Assembly (NCBI RefSeq): GCF_030582395.1
Contig: NZ_CP104381.1
Location: 806,001 to 870,000 of the forward strand
Direction of reading: 5' to 3'
Length of the DNA stretch: 64,000 nt
DNA from: Ralstonia pickettii
GTDB taxonomy: Bacteria > Pseudomonadota > Gammaproteobacteria > Burkholderiales > Burkholderiaceae
Shown: positions 39,940 through 49,813 of the stretch, in pieces
Layout of the letters: each line of letters begins with the position of its first letter
Position numbering within the stretch: the first letter of the stretch is position 1
The notes under the pieces: model-generated
What the model saw: the letters and a program-made list of their open reading frames with translations, nothing else
Told to the model about the DNA's origin: nothing
The model's database searches: none
Made by a program: the position numbers and the translations under genes

Positions 39940-41229
39940 TCAGGCCAGCGCAGGCTTGGTCGCCGGCATCGGCGTGCCGCCCAGGTAGCGATACACGGAG
40001 AGGTCATCCGAGCGAATGGCGGGCGAGCGGCCGGACACCAGATCCGCCAGCAGCTTGCCCGAGCCGCAGGCCATGGTCCAGCCCAACGTGCCGTGGCCCG
40101 TGTTGAGCCACAGGCCGCGCACCGGCGTCTGGCCCACGATGGGTGTGCCGTCCGGCGTCATCGGGCGCAGGCCCGTCCAGAAGGAGGCGCGCGACACATC
40201 TCCGGCACCCGGGAACAGATCGTTGACCACGAACTCCAGCGTCTTGCGCTTGCTCGGGTCCAGGCGCTTGTCATAGCCGACGATCTGCGCCATGCCACCC
40301 ACGCGGATACGGTCGTCAAAGCGCGTCACGGCCACTTTGTAGGTCTCGTCCAGAATGGTGGACACGGGGCTCTTCGTCGCGTCCGTCATCGGCACGGTGA
40401 TCGAGAACCCCTTGAGCGGGTAGACCGGCACGTTCACCAGATTCTTCAGGAACGGCGTGCTGTAGCTGCCCAGCGCCACGACCACGAGATCAGCATCGAT
40501 CGGCTGGCCGTCGACCAGCGCGCCACGTACGGCGTCGTTCTTCAAGATCAGACTGTTGATCGTGCTGTTGAAACGGAAGCGCACGCCGAGCTTTTCCGCC
40601 ATCGCAGCCAGGCGCGTGGTGAAGAGCTGGCAATCGCCCGTTTCGTCATTGGGTAGGCGCAAGCCACCGGCCAGCTTGTGGCGGGTCGAGGCCAGGCCTG
40701 GTTCACTGCGCACGAGGTCTTCGCGCGAAAGCAGTTCGTAGGGCACGCCGGCGCGCTCGAGCACGGCGATGTCGTTCGCGGCGCCGTCGAGCTGTTGCTG
40801 GGTGCGGAAGATTTGCAGCGTGCCTTGCTGGCGGCCTTCGTAGGCGATGCCGGTGTCGGCGCGCAGGTCGCGGATGCAGTCGCGGCTGTATTCAGCCAGG
40901 CGGACCATGCGCTCCTTGTTCTGCGCATAGCTGGCGGCGTCGCAGTTGCGCAGCATCTGCCACATCCACTTGAGCTGGAAGAGGGTGCCGTCGGGGCGGA
41001 TCGTCAGCGGCGCGTGCTGCTGGAACATCCACTTGATGGCCTTGAGCGGGACGCCCGGCGCGGCCCACGGCGACGCATAGCCCGGCGAGATCTGGCCAGC
41101 ATTGGCGAAGCTGGTCTCCAGCGCCGGACCCGCTTCGCGGTCGACGACAGTGACTTCATGGCCCGCACGGGCCAGGTAATAGGCGCTCGTCACGCCAATC
41201 ACGCCGCTGCCAAGAACGAGCACGCGCAT
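39940..41229 (-). CDS. dadA: D-amino acid dehydrogenase small subunit
   Basis: A 429-residue FAD oxidoreductase of the DAO family. The dinucleotide motif [27 protein letters not shown] starts the protein, and [23 protein letters not shown] is a DadA hallmark. The C-terminal FAD segment is [20 protein letters not shown]. It oxidises D-alanine and other D-amino acids to keto acids, passing electrons to the respiratory chain. It is divergent from an Lrp/AsnC regulator with a shared inverted repeat, which suggests local control. Confidence 0.95.
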   Translation of the reverse strand: MRVLVLGSGVIGVTSAYYLARAGHEVTVVDREAGPALETSFANAGQISPGYASPWAAPGVPLKAIKWMFQQHAPLTIRPDGTLFQLKWMWQMLRNCDAASYAQNKERMVRLAEYSRDCIRDLRADTGIAYEGRQQGTLQIFRTQQQLDGAANDIAVLERAGVPYELLSREDLVRSEPGLASTRHKLAGGLRLPNDETGDCQLFTTRLAAMAEKLGVRFRFNSTINSLILKNDAVRGALVDGQPIDADLVVVALGSYSTPFLKNLVNVPVYPLKGFSITVPMTDATKSPVSTILDETYKVAVTRFDDRIRVGGMAQIVGYDKRLDPSKRKTLEFVVNDLFPGAGDVSRASFWTGLRPMTPDGTPIVGQTPVRGLWLNTGHGTLGWTMACGSGKLLADLVSGRSPAIRSDDLSVYRYLGGTPMPATKPALA

Positions 41230-41288
41230 GGTGATACTCCCCGGGGATGCATTTGCGATAGATGCCGCTATCGTATTCGCACAAACCT

Positions 41289-41328
41289 AGTAATTGTTTC
41301 TGTATATTTAACCAAAACAGAAACTACT
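41289..41328. promoter_or_regulatory. Inverted-repeat operator between dadA and the Lrp/AsnC gene
   Basis: GTTTCTGT at 41296-41303 and ACAGAAAC at 41317-41324 form a perfect 8-bp inverted repeat with a 13-nt A+T-rich spacer. Flanks AGTA and TACT extend the symmetry imperfectly. The site lies between divergent dadA and its likely regulator, the usual position for Lrp/AsnC (DadR-type) binding. Confidence 0.55.
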
Positions 41329-41351
41329 TCGATTTTGAGGCGTTTTAAGTC

Positions 41352-41849
41352 ATGCGAACCCAGCGCAAGCCCGTCCGGGCACTCGACAAGCTCGATCGGC
41401 GCATCCTCGACCTCCTGCAAAAGGACGGGCGCCTGTCGATGAAGGAACTCTCCGAGGCAGTCGGCCTGACCATTACGCCGTGCATCGAGCGCGTCAAACG
41501 CCTGGAGCGCGAGGGCTTCATCCTGGGCTATTACGCGCGGCTCAACCCGGCCATGCTGGGAGCCTCGCTGCTGGTGTTCGTGGAGATCAGTCTGGGCAGT
41601 AAGTCCGGCAACATGTTCGAGCAGTTCCGGCGCGAGGTGCTGCGTATTCCGGAGGTGCTGGAGTGCCACCTCGTGTCCGGCGATTTCGATTACCTCATCA
41701 AAGCCCGCATTCGCGAGATGGGCGAATACCGACGCTTGCTGGGCGACATCCTGCTGCAGTTGCCAGGCGCCGTGCAGTCCAAGAGTTACATCGTGATGGA
41801 GGAGATCAAGGAGACGCTGGCCATCGATGTGACGGAAGAGGGCGGGTGA
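41352..41849 (+). CDS. Lrp/AsnC-family transcriptional regulator (DadR-like)
   Basis: A 165-residue regulator. The winged helix begins LDKLDRRILDLLQKDGRLSMKELSEAVGLT, with a recognition helix at PCIERVKRLEREGFI. The C-terminal RAM domain has VLECHLVSGDFDYLIKARI, which binds amino acid effectors. Its divergent placement next to dadA suggests it activates D-amino acid catabolism in response to alanine, as DadR does elsewhere. The effector here is inferred, not shown. Confidence 0.9.
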   Translation: MRTQRKPVRALDKLDRRILDLLQKDGRLSMKELSEAVGLTITPCIERVKRLEREGFILGYYARLNPAMLGASLLVFVEISLGSKSGNMFEQFRREVLRIPEVLECHLVSGDFDYLIKARIREMGEYRRLLGDILLQLPGAVQSKSYIVMEEIKETLAIDVTEEGG

Positions 41850-41913
41850 CGTAGCGCTGTCACGGAAGCGCTTTAGGCTGGCCTGCAGCTTTATCACCGA
41901 TAACGGAGCCCGC

Positions 41914-43533
41914 ATGTCCGACCAGCCGATCTTCAAGCCGACCCGCCGCACACTGATCAAGGGTCTCGTTTCCGCCAGCGGCACCGCGCTGCTCGGTTCG
42001 CGTATGGGCGAAGTGTTGGCCCAGGGCGTTGCACCGGCCGTGGTGACGTCCGAGCGCCTGCGTCCGCAAGTGCCCGGCGGAGTGATGAGCGGTGATATCA
42101 CGGCTGACAGTGCCATCGTCTGGAGCCGCACCGATCGTCCCGCGCGGATGATCGTCGAATATTCGACCGACGCGGCCTTCAAGAAGGTCGTGCGCCGTGT
42201 TGGCCCGACGGCCATCGAAACCAGCGGACTGACCGCGCGTGTCGATCTCACCGGCTTGCCTGCTGGTGCCAACCTGTTCTACCGCGTCCGCTTCCAGGAT
42301 CTCGTGCATGAGAAGGCGTTCAGCGAGCCCGTCGTCGGCCGCTTCCGTACCGCGCCGGTGCAAGCCAACCGCCCAATCTGCTTCGTGTTCTCCGGCGACG
42401 AAGCCGGCCAGGGCTGGGGCATCAACGAGCGCTTCGGCGGCTACCGCCTGTACGAAGCCATGCGCCGCGAGTCGCCCGATTTCTTCATCCACTCGGGCGA
42501 CCAGATCTACGCTGACGGCCCCATCGAAGCCGAGGTGAAGCTGCCCGACGGTTCGCTGTGGACCAACCTCACGACCGAAGCGAAGTCGCACGTCGCGCAG
42601 ACGCTGGAGGACTATCGCGGCGCCTTCGCCTACAACCAGCTCGACAAGAACAAGCGGGCGTTTGCTGCCGAGGTGCCTTTCCTCGTGCAGTGGGACGACC
42701 ACGAGGTGCGCAACAACTGGTACCCCGGCCAGCAGATCGGCCCGGAAGAGAAACGCTATCAAGAACGCAGCGCATCCGTGCTGGCCGCCCGCGCAAAGCA
42801 GGCGATGTTCGAGTACAACCCGTTCCGTTTCAACCCCGTCGAGCCCGAGCAGATCTACCGCGCATTCCGGTACGGCCCGCTGCTCGACGTGTTCATGCTG
42901 GACGAGCGCAGTTATCGCGGTCGCAACTCGCCGAACCGGCAGACCACGCTGGATGCCGATTCCGCTTTCCTCGGCCCGGCGCAGACGGCGTGGCTGAAGC
43001 GATCGCTCAAGCAGTCAAAGGCCACGTGGAAGGTGATTGCCAGCGACATGCCGATCTCGCTGGTGGTGCCTGATCTGAACCCGGACGTGCCAAAGGGTAC
43101 CTACGAAGCCTGGGCCAATGCGGATAATGGCGCGCCGTCGGGCCGCGAATTGGAATTGGCCGAAATCCTGCGTTTCATCAAGCAGGAGAACATCCAGAAC
43201 GTGGTGTGGGTGACGGCAGACGTGCACTACGCGCAAGCGACGTACTACCACCCGTCGCGCGCCAAATTCACGGAGTTCAAACCGTTCTGGGAGTTCGTCG
43301 GCGGCCCGATCAACGCGGGCACGTTCGGGCCTAACGAAGTGGATCAGACCTTTGGGCCGGACCTGCGCTACATCAGCATTCCCAAGGACAATCCGCAGAA
43401 CCAGTCGCCGGCAGCGCTGCAGCAGTATTATGGCCGAGCCAAGATCGACCCGGCCACGCGCACGATGCTTGTATCGCTGCACGATCTCGACGGCAAATCG
43501 CTCTGGGAAGTGAAGCTCGACCCCGAGGCGTAG
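41914..43533 (+). CDS. phoD: Alkaline phosphatase D-family protein (Tat-exported)
   Basis: A 539-residue PhoD-like phosphatase/phosphodiesterase. The Tat signal has TRRTLIKGLVSASGTALLGS. An N-terminal Fn3-like domain (VPGGVMSGDITADSAIVWSR) precedes the catalytic domain with FFIHSGDQIYADGPI, VQWDDHEVRNNWYPGQ and WVTADVHYAQATYY. These carry the metal-binding Asp, Asn and His residues. PhoD enzymes use Fe3+ and Ca2+ and hydrolyse phosphate mono- and diesters outside the cytoplasm. No pho box is evident in the 64-nt upstream gap. Confidence 0.92.
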   Translation: MSDQPIFKPTRRTLIKGLVSASGTALLGSRMGEVLAQGVAPAVVTSERLRPQVPGGVMSGDITADSAIVWSRTDRPARMIVEYSTDAAFKKVVRRVGPTAIETSGLTARVDLTGLPAGANLFYRVRFQDLVHEKAFSEPVVGRFRTAPVQANRPICFVFSGDEAGQGWGINERFGGYRLYEAMRRESPDFFIHSGDQIYADGPIEAEVKLPDGSLWTNLTTEAKSHVAQTLEDYRGAFAYNQLDKNKRAFAAEVPFLVQWDDHEVRNNWYPGQQIGPEEKRYQERSASVLAARAKQAMFEYNPFRFNPVEPEQIYRAFRYGPLLDVFMLDERSYRGRNSPNRQTTLDADSAFLGPAQTAWLKRSLKQSKATWKVIASDMPISLVVPDLNPDVPKGTYEAWANADNGAPSGRELELAEILRFIKQENIQNVVWVTADVHYAQATYYHPSRAKFTEFKPFWEFVGGPINAGTFGPNEVDQTFGPDLRYISIPKDNPQNQSPAALQQYYGRAKIDPATRTMLVSLHDLDGKSLWEVKLDPEA

Positions 43534-43606
43534 CCGGCGTCGCCCACAGCGGAGCGGGAGCGGATGCGATACGATCAGCAAGCCCCCGCATCCAAACTTT
43601 TCCGCT

Positions 43607-44740
43607 GTGTCCGACATGTCCGATCGCCACGTCCCCCGCAAGGGACGCGGCGCCACGTCCAATCTGCAAGGCCGCTTCGAGCGCGACGAGCGCACGCGCG
43701 TCGATGACGGCTGGCAACCGCTTGTCGGGCATCTCGATCCGGATGGGGCGCCGCCGCGCATCGAGACCAGCGTCTCGGTTGAGCGCGCTCGCTCCATCCT
43801 GAGCCATAACCAGTCGCCGGATATTCCGTTTGGGGTGTCGCTCAATCCGTATCGCGGGTGTGAGCATGGTTGCGTGTATTGCTTTGCGCGGCCGACGCAT
43901 GCGTATCTGGACTTATCGCCGGGGCTCGATTTCGAGACCAAGCTGTTCGCCAAGACAAATGCCGCGGAGGTGCTGCGCGAAACGCTGGCCAAGCCAGGCT
44001 ACCGCTGCGAGGCAATAGCGCTGGGCGTGAATACCGATGCATATCAACCGATTGAGCGCGAGTTGCGCATCACACGCGACGTGTTGCAGGTGCTGCACGA
44101 TTGCGATCACCCGGTGGGGCTGATCACCAAATCGACGTTGATCGAGCGCGACATCGATCTGCTCGCTCCGATGGCGGCGAAGAACCTCGTCGTAGCCGCC
44201 GTCACCATCACCACGCTCGACGCTGAACTGGCGCGCAAGCTGGAACCCCGGGCCGCCACGCCGTCGCGTCGCCTGCGCACGATTCGCACGCTGGCCGAGG
44301 CCGGTATTCCGGTGGGTGTCAGCGTCGCTCCAATGATCCCCTTCGTTACCGACGACCACATGGAGCAGATCCTGGAAGCCGCGCGCGAGGCGGGCGCCAC
44401 GTACGCGAGCTACATCGTGCTGCGCTTGCCGAACGAGCTGAACGCGGTGTTCCAGGATTGGCTGATGGCGCATTTCCCCGACCGCGCGCAACGCGTGATG
44501 AACCGCATCCGCGATCTGCACGGCGGGCAAGACTACAAGGCGGATTTCGCCACGCGCATGCGCGGCACCGGCATTTGGGCCGACTTGTTGCGGCAGCGTT
44601 TCTACAAGGCCGCCGACAGGCTCGGCTTCAGCTACCACCGCTACAACGAACGGGTGCTCGACACCTCGCAGTTCAAGCCCCCCACGAGCGCCGTCAAATC
44701 GCGAAAGCCGGTCGACGAGCGCCAGGGCAGCTTGTTCTGA
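43607..44740 (+). CDS. PA0069-family radical SAM protein
   Basis: A 377-residue protein in the Rv2578c/PA0069 radical SAM group. The [4Fe-4S] motif CEHGCVYCF (Cys-x3-Cys-x2-Cys) follows GVSLNPYRG, and FETKLFAKTNAAEVLRETL is typical of the family. It resembles spore photoproduct lyase-like enzymes but no substrate is known. GTG 43607 or ATG 43616 may be the start, neither with a clear ribosome site. Its stop is directly adjacent to the stop of the convergent TM2 gene. Confidence 0.88.
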   Translation: MSDMSDRHVPRKGRGATSNLQGRFERDERTRVDDGWQPLVGHLDPDGAPPRIETSVSVERARSILSHNQSPDIPFGVSLNPYRGCEHGCVYCFARPTHAYLDLSPGLDFETKLFAKTNAAEVLRETLAKPGYRCEAIALGVNTDAYQPIERELRITRDVLQVLHDCDHPVGLITKSTLIERDIDLLAPMAAKNLVVAAVTITTLDAELARKLEPRAATPSRRLRTIRTLAEAGIPVGVSVAPMIPFVTDDHMEQILEAAREAGATYASYIVLRLPNELNAVFQDWLMAHFPDRAQRVMNRIRDLHGGQDYKADFATRMRGTGIWADLLRQRFYKAADRLGFSYHRYNERVLDTSQFKPPTSAVKSRKPVDERQGSLF

Positions 44741-45196
44741 TTACTGCGACAACTCTTTCGCTGCCTGCACCTGCGTTTCGAAATAGGTCTGAAAGGTGAT
44801 GGCGAGGCCCGCCATGAGCAGGCCCGTGCCGATCATCAGCGTGAGAATGCTCAGCAGTACGACAGGCCAGCCCGAATGTGTGGGCGTGCCGTCGGGATTG
44901 AATTGCGCGTCCCATTTTTCGTCGGGGCGCAAACCGTAGACGAGCGCAGACAGATAGCCCGCCAACACGGAAGCCCCGCCGATCATTGCGCAGACCCAGC
45001 CCGGGACGCTCGCCCGCTGGGTGGACCACAGCAGCGCCACGCCAATCACACCGAGCACCATGGCAAGCACTTGCGACCACGCCCAGAAGTCGCGTCCGCC
45101 CTTGAGGTAGAAACGATGCGCGCCCACGCTTCCGAACAGGAAGGCGAGCAGCACGGTCAGCAGCTTGGATTTTTTTTGAAGAGCGGTCGTAGGCAT
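44741..45196 (-). CDS. TM2-domain membrane protein
   Basis: A 151-residue protein. The ATG at 45196 starts MPTTALQKKSKLLTVLLAFLFGSVGAHRFYLK, the TM2 signature of two helices joined by a GxHRFY turn. A further pair of helices follows: about residues 38-75 and a last one near 111-135 (WPVVLLSILTLMIGTG). The N-terminal extension seen in the longer frame is rejected for lack of a ribosome site. TM2 proteins are small, widespread and functionally unknown. It is convergent with the radical SAM gene with no gap. Confidence 0.82.
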   Translation of the reverse strand: MPTTALQKKSKLLTVLLAFLFGSVGAHRFYLKGGRDFWAWSQVLAMVLGVIGVALLWSTQRASVPGWVCAMIGGASVLAGYLSALVYGLRPDEKWDAQFNPDGTPTHSGWPVVLLSILTLMIGTGLLMAGLAITFQTYFETQVQAAKELSQ

Positions 45197-45386
45197 AGCG
45201 GGCGGTGAACACACGGCAAGACAACACAGCGCCGCGCATTCTACGCCCAACGTCGACCGCGGCGCAGCCAAACGGTGGCGCCGGGAGCGCGTCCTAAAGA
45301 CGCATCAGCAACGGGGAGAAGAGGCCGTCAGTTCGGCCGGATGCGCACAACGCTGCTCGACGCTTGCGGCAGGTGGGGCAGGATCA

Positions 45387-45566
45387 CTAAATCGGAACCG
45401 GACGCAGCGACGGCACGCTCATCGAAATCGCCGTCGAGTCCTGCTGCGGCGCCTGATGGCGGGATGCTGCTTCACCGTAGAGCAGGTGAGCCAGCAACAG
45501 CATAAAGGCCGTGGTCCAGACCAGACCGAGGATAAGCCGCACATGGCGGTGGAGGGGAAATGACAT
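45387..45566 (-). CDS. Small single-pass membrane protein (59 residues), hypothetical
   Basis: The minus-strand frame from ATG 45564-45566 to TAG 45387-45389 codes a 59-residue protein. A basic N-terminus (FPLHRHVR) leads into a strong membrane helix (LILGLVWTTAFMLLLAHLLY), then a short polar tail rich in Gln and Ser ending SLRPVPI. AGGTG lies 7 nt upstream of the ATG. The positive-inside pattern predicts a cytoplasmic N-terminus. It lies between the TM2 gene and a small secreted protein gene, all minus strand. No family recognised. Confidence 0.6.
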   Translation of the reverse strand: MSFPLHRHVRLILGLVWTTAFMLLLAHLLYGEAASRHQAPQQDSTAISMSVPSLRPVPI

Positions 45567-45690
45567 TGGAGCACCTGTTGTCGTTGTGATGGGTGTGATG
45601 GCACCGTCGCTTCAAACGTATGCGTGCCACCTGGTGCGACCCAGGCGTCCCGGCCAAGTTCCGGGATGTGAAATGGGACGGCGACTCGGC

Positions 45691-46080
45691 TCAACCGCGG
45701 CGGGAGCCGTGCCAGTTCCCCTGATCGCCGTTCCCGCGTTCCTGGCGCATACGTTCCTGTTGCTGCCAGTCCCCACGGCCGCCGCCGTCGCGGGGCTGAA
45801 TCCGACCGTTCAGGCGGTCATCAGCGCGGGCGCGCGCTTCCATCCGCTCCATCTGCGCGCGGATACGCGCTGCCTGTTCGCCTCGGCTGTCCGCGAAGAG
45901 TTGCGCCACCAACGGGCGCGGTTGCGGCATGGTCTGTGCCGCTTGCGTCCATGTGGGCATGGTGGATTCTGCAAAGGCGGCGGCGGTTTGATGCGCCGTT
46001 GCGTTGGCAGCCACAGCGCCCGCAGAGGCGACGATCAGAACGCCTGCCGCGAAGGTGCGAAGCAATGCACGGATCGGCAT
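45691..46080 (-). CDS. Small secreted, Arg/Gly/Gln-rich hypothetical protein
   Basis: A 129-residue protein. CAGGAGA lies 7 nt upstream of ATG 46080. It has a signal peptide (MPIRALLRTFAAGVLIVASAGAVAANA). The mature part has a helical stretch with AQLFADSRGEQAARIRAQMERM and a C-terminal third rich in Arg, Gly, Gln and Asp, probably disordered. No family recognised. It could be a periplasmic chaperone-like or Spy-like small protein, but no LTxxQ motif is present. Confidence 0.7.
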   Translation of the reverse strand: MPIRALLRTFAAGVLIVASAGAVAANATAHQTAAAFAESTMPTWTQAAQTMPQPRPLVAQLFADSRGEQAARIRAQMERMEARARADDRLNGRIQPRDGGGRGDWQQQERMRQERGNGDQGNWHGSRRG

Positions 46081-46275
46081 GGCTATCTCCTGTCGGGCAA
46101 GAACTCGAAAGCGCCACGCGCCGCGTGCTTCTGGCAGTTGAGAGAGAGAGATCGACAGCGCGTGTTCATGCCTGTCAATGTAAGGCTTCACTCATCGGGC
46201 ATCCACTGTCCGAACGTTACCCATGTAACGAGATGTTTCGCGCACGCTTTGCCCGTGCGGTGGGCGACGCAAAGA

Positions 46276-47469
46276 TCATTTCCCGGTGTAGTGGATTCGA
46301 TACACTGCGCCCGCCAAGTCGTCGGAGACCAGCAGGCTGCCGTCCGGTGCCACGAGCACATCTGCGGGGCGTCCCCAGGCCCTCTCACCTTGCAGCCAGC
46401 CCTGGGCGAACGGCTCCTGCTTCGTCACATTGCCGGCGGCATCCAGAACGACGCGCACGACGCGGTAGCCCACCTTTGACGATCGGTTCCACGAACCATG
46501 CTCCGCAATGAAGACGTTGTTCCGGTATTCCGGCGGAAAGCTGCTGCCCGTATAAAAGCGCATGCCTAAGGCCGCTACGTGGGCTCCCAGCTTCGCGGCC
46601 GGTGGTGTGTAGTCTGAGCACGGATGTCCGGCACCGAACTCAGGGTCCGGAATGTCGCCGGCGTGGCAGAACGGATAGCCAAAGTGCGGATTGGGCTTGG
46701 TGATGCGGTTCAGTTCATCGTCTGGCACGTCGTCACCCATGAGATCGCGGCCGTTGTCGGTGAACCACAATTCGTGCGTGCTCGGGTGCCAGTCGAAGCC
46801 GACCGTATTGCGGATGCCGCGCGCCACGAGTTCCAGTCTGCTTCCATCGGCGTTCATGCGCATGAGGTTGGCGTACCGGTTCTCATCGGGGCGGCATATG
46901 TTGCAAGGTGCGCCCACCGGCACATACAGCTTGCCGTCCGGCCCGAACGCAATGAATTTCCACCCGTGATGCGTTTCCGTCGGCAGCTTGTCGTTGACGA
47001 TCACCGAGTCCGGCGGATTACCGAGCCGGCTGTCAATGCCGTCGATCCTCAGCACGCGTGAAACGGCCGACACATAAAGGTTGCCGTCACGCCATGCCAC
47101 GCCCACCGGCAATTGCAGCCCAGACGCGACCACATGGATCGGCGCATCCGGCGTTTGCAACGACATCGCGTACACCTTGCCCGCGCGGCTGCCTACATAA
47201 AGTATGCCGGCTGGAGAGAGTGCCATTTCGCGGGCTGCTGGCATTGCGTCGGTCAGCACTTCGACATGGAAACCCGGCGGTACCCGCACTGACTCGACGG
47301 GCAGCTTTGCGAGCGCTGCCGGCCCCGCGCCAAGCCAAGCGGCGAGCACAACCGCCGGCCACAAGCATCGTCCCCGCAAGGCGCGCCAACGGCTACATCG
47401 TTTGGATACGCCTAAGTGTTTGTTTGGTCGGAGAAATTGGGCTATACTTGCGTGTTTCTCTGTACGCAT
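46276..47469 (-). CDS. PQQ-type sugar (sorbosone) dehydrogenase-like beta-propeller protein
   Basis: About 397 residues if started at ATG 47469. The segment from 47379 down encodes a good signal peptide ([23 protein letters not shown]), so a TTG start there is also possible. The six-bladed propeller has [62 protein letters not shown] and [14 protein letters not shown], typical of the GSDH/L-sorbosone dehydrogenase family. It would oxidise an aldose-type sugar in the periplasm. PQQ and Ca binding are inferred. It is divergent from rpsP with the two start regions nearly touching. Confidence 0.82.
   Translation of the reverse strand: MRTEKHASIAQFLRPNKHLGVSKRCSRWRALRGRCLWPAVVLAAWLGAGPAALAKLPVESVRVPPGFHVEVLTDAMPAAREMALSPAGILYVGSRAGKVYAMSLQTPDAPIHVVASGLQLPVGVAWRDGNLYVSAVSRVLRIDGIDSRLGNPPDSVIVNDKLPTETHHGWKFIAFGPDGKLYVPVGAPCNICRPDENRYANLMRMNADGSRLELVARGIRNTVGFDWHPSTHELWFTDNGRDLMGDDVPDDELNRITKPNPHFGYPFCHAGDIPDPEFGAGHPCSDYTPPAAKLGAHVAALGMRFYTGSSFPPEYRNNVFIAEHGSWNRSSKVGYRVVRVVLDAAGNVTKQEPFAQGWLQGERAWGRPADVLVAPDGSLLVSDDLAGAVYRIHYTGK
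47420..47448 (+). promoter_or_regulatory. Sigma-70 promoter of the rpsP operon
   Basis: TTGTTT at 47420-47425 and TATACT at 47443-47448 with a 17-nt spacer, giving a start about 40 nt before the rpsP ATG. AAGGAAAAG ahead of the ATG is the ribosome site. Confidence 0.7.
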
Positions 47470-47494
47470 ACCCAGTTTTTCAAGGAAAAGATCC

Positions 47495-47749
47495 ATGGTC
47501 GTGATCCGTCTGGCCCGCGGTGGCTCCAAGAAGCGCCCGTTCTTCAATATCGTTGCGACCGACTCGCGTAACCGCCGTGATGGCCGTTTCATCGAGCGCG
47601 TCGGTTTCTACAACCCGCTCGCCGGTGAAGGCGAGGAAGGTCTGCGCATCGTGCAAGACCGCCTGACCTACTGGGAAGGCGTGGGTGCACAACTGTCGCC
47701 GACTGTTGCCCGTCTGGTGAAGCAAAGCGCCAAGAAGGCTGCTGCCTAA
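47495..47749 (+). CDS. rpsP: 30S ribosomal protein S16
   Basis: An 84-residue S16. [41 protein letters not shown] is canonical in parts ([20 protein letters not shown]). It is first in rpsP-rimM-trmD-rplS, the conserved order in proteobacteria. Own promoter at 47420. Confidence 0.97.
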   Translation: MVVIRLARGGSKKRPFFNIVATDSRNRRDGRFIERVGFYNPLAGEGEEGLRIVQDRLTYWEGVGAQLSPTVARLVKQSAKKAAA

Positions 47750-47795
47750 TTTTTAGCATGGGTCGATCGACGGTGCCGTCCGAGCACATCCTGCT

Positions 47796-48437
47796 GTGAC
47801 GCGCGCTGGATCGACACGGCCCGGACCGGTGGCTCTTGCAACGCAGGCGATCTCGCAGAAGATTGCCGACCGGCTGCAAGCCATGCGCCCGGGCGTGGGC
47901 AACAATCCGACACTCCCGGACGATCTCGTCGAGGTGGGTTATGTGGGTGGGGCCTACGGTATTCGCGGCTGGATCAAGGTCCAGTTGCACGGCGACGCCG
48001 ACGCGCTGCTGAATGCCCGCACGTGGTGGCTAAAGCCGGCTGCCGGGGCGCTGGCAACGTCGGCGGACTGGCGGGTGTTTCCTGTCGGTACGTCGCGTGA
48101 GCATAGCGGCACGGTGGTGGCAGGTTCGCCTGCAGCACCCGATCGCAATGTCGCCGAGGCGCTGCGCGGCTATGCCGTGTGGGTCAGCCGGGCCGACTTT
48201 CCTGAGCCTGACGATGACGAGTTCTACTGGGTCGACCTGATCGGCGCCACGGTCGTCAACGAGCAGCAGGAAACGCTCGGCACGGTGGGTGGCTTGATCG
48301 ACAACGGCGCGCATCAAATCCTGCGTATTGTCGGTGAAGGTGAGGTCGAGCGGCTGGTGCCGTTTGTCGAGGTTTACGTGAAGTCGGTGGATGTGGCAGG
48401 CAAGCGCATCGTCGTCGACTGGGGTCTGGATTACTGA
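47796..48437 (+). CDS. rimM: Ribosome maturation factor RimM
   Basis: A 213-residue protein. The N-terminal RimM domain starts [19 protein letters not shown], and the PRC-barrel domain has [26 protein letters not shown] and [12 protein letters not shown]. It assists 30S maturation near S19. The N-terminal 45 residues before DDLVEVG are variable, so the true start (GTG 47796 or ATG 47883) is uncertain. It sits 46 nt after rpsP. Confidence 0.93.
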   Translation: MTRAGSTRPGPVALATQAISQKIADRLQAMRPGVGNNPTLPDDLVEVGYVGGAYGIRGWIKVQLHGDADALLNARTWWLKPAAGALATSADWRVFPVGTSREHSGTVVAGSPAAPDRNVAEALRGYAVWVSRADFPEPDDDEFYWVDLIGATVVNEQQETLGTVGGLIDNGAHQILRIVGEGEVERLVPFVEVYVKSVDVAGKRIVVDWGLDY

Positions 48438-48460
48438 ACATGCGGCCGGAGAATTCGGCG

Positions 48461-49249
48461 ATGCAGTTCGACGTCGTCTCGCTGTTTCCGGATATGTTCC
48501 GGGCGCTGACGGACTGGGGTATCACCAGCCGCGCAGTCAAACAGCAGGTGTACACGTTACGCACCTGGAACCCGCGCGATTTCACGACGGACAACTACCG
48601 TACCGTGGACGACCGCCCTTACGGCGGCGGTCCAGGCATGGTGATGTTGGCCAAGCCGCTGGAAGCTGCACTGGACGCGATTCGCCAGGCGCAAGCGCCG
48701 GCGGCGTCGCATGTGGTGCTGCTGTCGCCGCAAGGCAAGCCGCTCACGCACAAGCGGGTGATGGAGCTGGCGCAGCTGCCGGCACTCACGTTGCTGTGTG
48801 GGCGCTACGAAGCGATCGATCAACGCTTGGTCGACCGTCGCGTTGATGAGGAAATCAGCCTTGGCGATTTTGTCCTCTCCGGCGGCGAGATTGCGGCGAT
48901 GGCGATCATCGACGCGGTAGTGCGACAGTTGCCTGGCGTGCTGGGCGATGCGCAATCGGCAGTGCAAGACAGCTTCGTCAACGGTCTGCTCGACTGCCCG
49001 CACTACACGCGGCCGGAAGAGTACGAAGGTGTGCGTGTGCCCGATGTGCTGCTGGGTGGCCATCACGCCGAGATCGAGAAGTGGCGCCGCCAGCAGGCGC
49101 TGATGAACACAATGCGCAAGCGGCCCGATCTCATCGAGGCGGCGCGCAAGCAGGGTTTGTTGTCCCGCAGCGATGAGGTTTTCCTCGCTGCCGCGGCGAT
49201 AACGGCAAAGGGGTCAGAGGCTTCCGTCCCGGAAGGCTCGGCCAAGTGA
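48461..49249 (+). CDS. trmD: tRNA (guanine37-N1)-methyltransferase
   Basis: A 262-residue SPOUT methyltransferase. [16 protein letters not shown] starts at ATG 48461, which has GGAG 9 nt upstream. An ATG 21 nt earlier lacks a ribosome site. The knot region has [24 protein letters not shown] and [13 protein letters not shown]. It methylates G37 next to the anticodon and prevents frameshifting. Within the rpsP operon. Confidence 0.96.
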   Translation: MQFDVVSLFPDMFRALTDWGITSRAVKQQVYTLRTWNPRDFTTDNYRTVDDRPYGGGPGMVMLAKPLEAALDAIRQAQAPAASHVVLLSPQGKPLTHKRVMELAQLPALTLLCGRYEAIDQRLVDRRVDEEISLGDFVLSGGEIAAMAIIDAVVRQLPGVLGDAQSAVQDSFVNGLLDCPHYTRPEEYEGVRVPDVLLGGHHAEIEKWRRQQALMNTMRKRPDLIEAARKQGLLSRSDEVFLAAAAITAKGSEASVPEGSAK

Positions 49250-49322
49250 AGTTCCCATCCTCTACCGGGGCCGCGGTCTACCGACTGGGCAAAACGCCGG
49301 CATGATGGTCAAGGAGAAAAAG

Positions 49323-49709
49323 ATGAATCTCATCGAGCAAATCGAGCAGGAAGAAATCAAGCGCCTGACGGCCAACAAGACGATCCCCCCGTTCGCCCCT
49401 GGCGACACTGTGATCGTCAACGTGAACGTCGTTGAAGGCACCCGCAAGCGTGTGCAGGCGTATGAAGGCGTCGTGATTGCCAAGCGCAATCGTGGCCTGA
49501 ATTCGTCGTTCATCGTTCGCAAGATCTCTTCGGGCGAAGGCGTGGAGCGTACGTTCCAGCTGTATTCGCCGCTGCTGGCCAGCATCGAAGTGAAGCGTCG
49601 CGGTGATGTGCGCCGTGCGAAGCTGTACTACCTGCGCGAACGCTCGGGCAAGTCGGCGCGCATCAAGGAGAAGCTGACCTTCAAGCGCAAGGAAGCCGCA
49701 GCGGAGTAA
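49323..49709 (+). CDS. rplS: 50S ribosomal protein L19
   Basis: A 128-residue L19. [15 protein letters not shown] starts at ATG 49323 with AAGGAG upstream. Conserved [14 protein letters not shown] and [17 protein letters not shown] follow, then [20 protein letters not shown]. Last gene of the rpsP operon, closed by a terminator. Confidence 0.97.
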   Translation: MNLIEQIEQEEIKRLTANKTIPPFAPGDTVIVNVNVVEGTRKRVQAYEGVVIAKRNRGLNSSFIVRKISSGEGVERTFQLYSPLLASIEVKRRGDVRRAKLYYLRERSGKSARIKEKLTFKRKEAAAE

Positions 49710-49724
49710 TCTGCGCGCGTTGCG

Positions 49725-49750
49725 AAAAGGCACCTTCGGGTGCCTTTTTT
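49725..49750 (+). terminator. Intrinsic terminator after rplS
   Basis: AAAAGGCACC and GGTGCCTTTT with a TTCG tetraloop and a run of T. Confidence 0.92.
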
Positions 49751-49813
49751 CTCTTTTGCGGCGGAAGATTGACCGCATGTATGTCTTCCGCCCACCACCT
49801 TCAATCCCATCCA

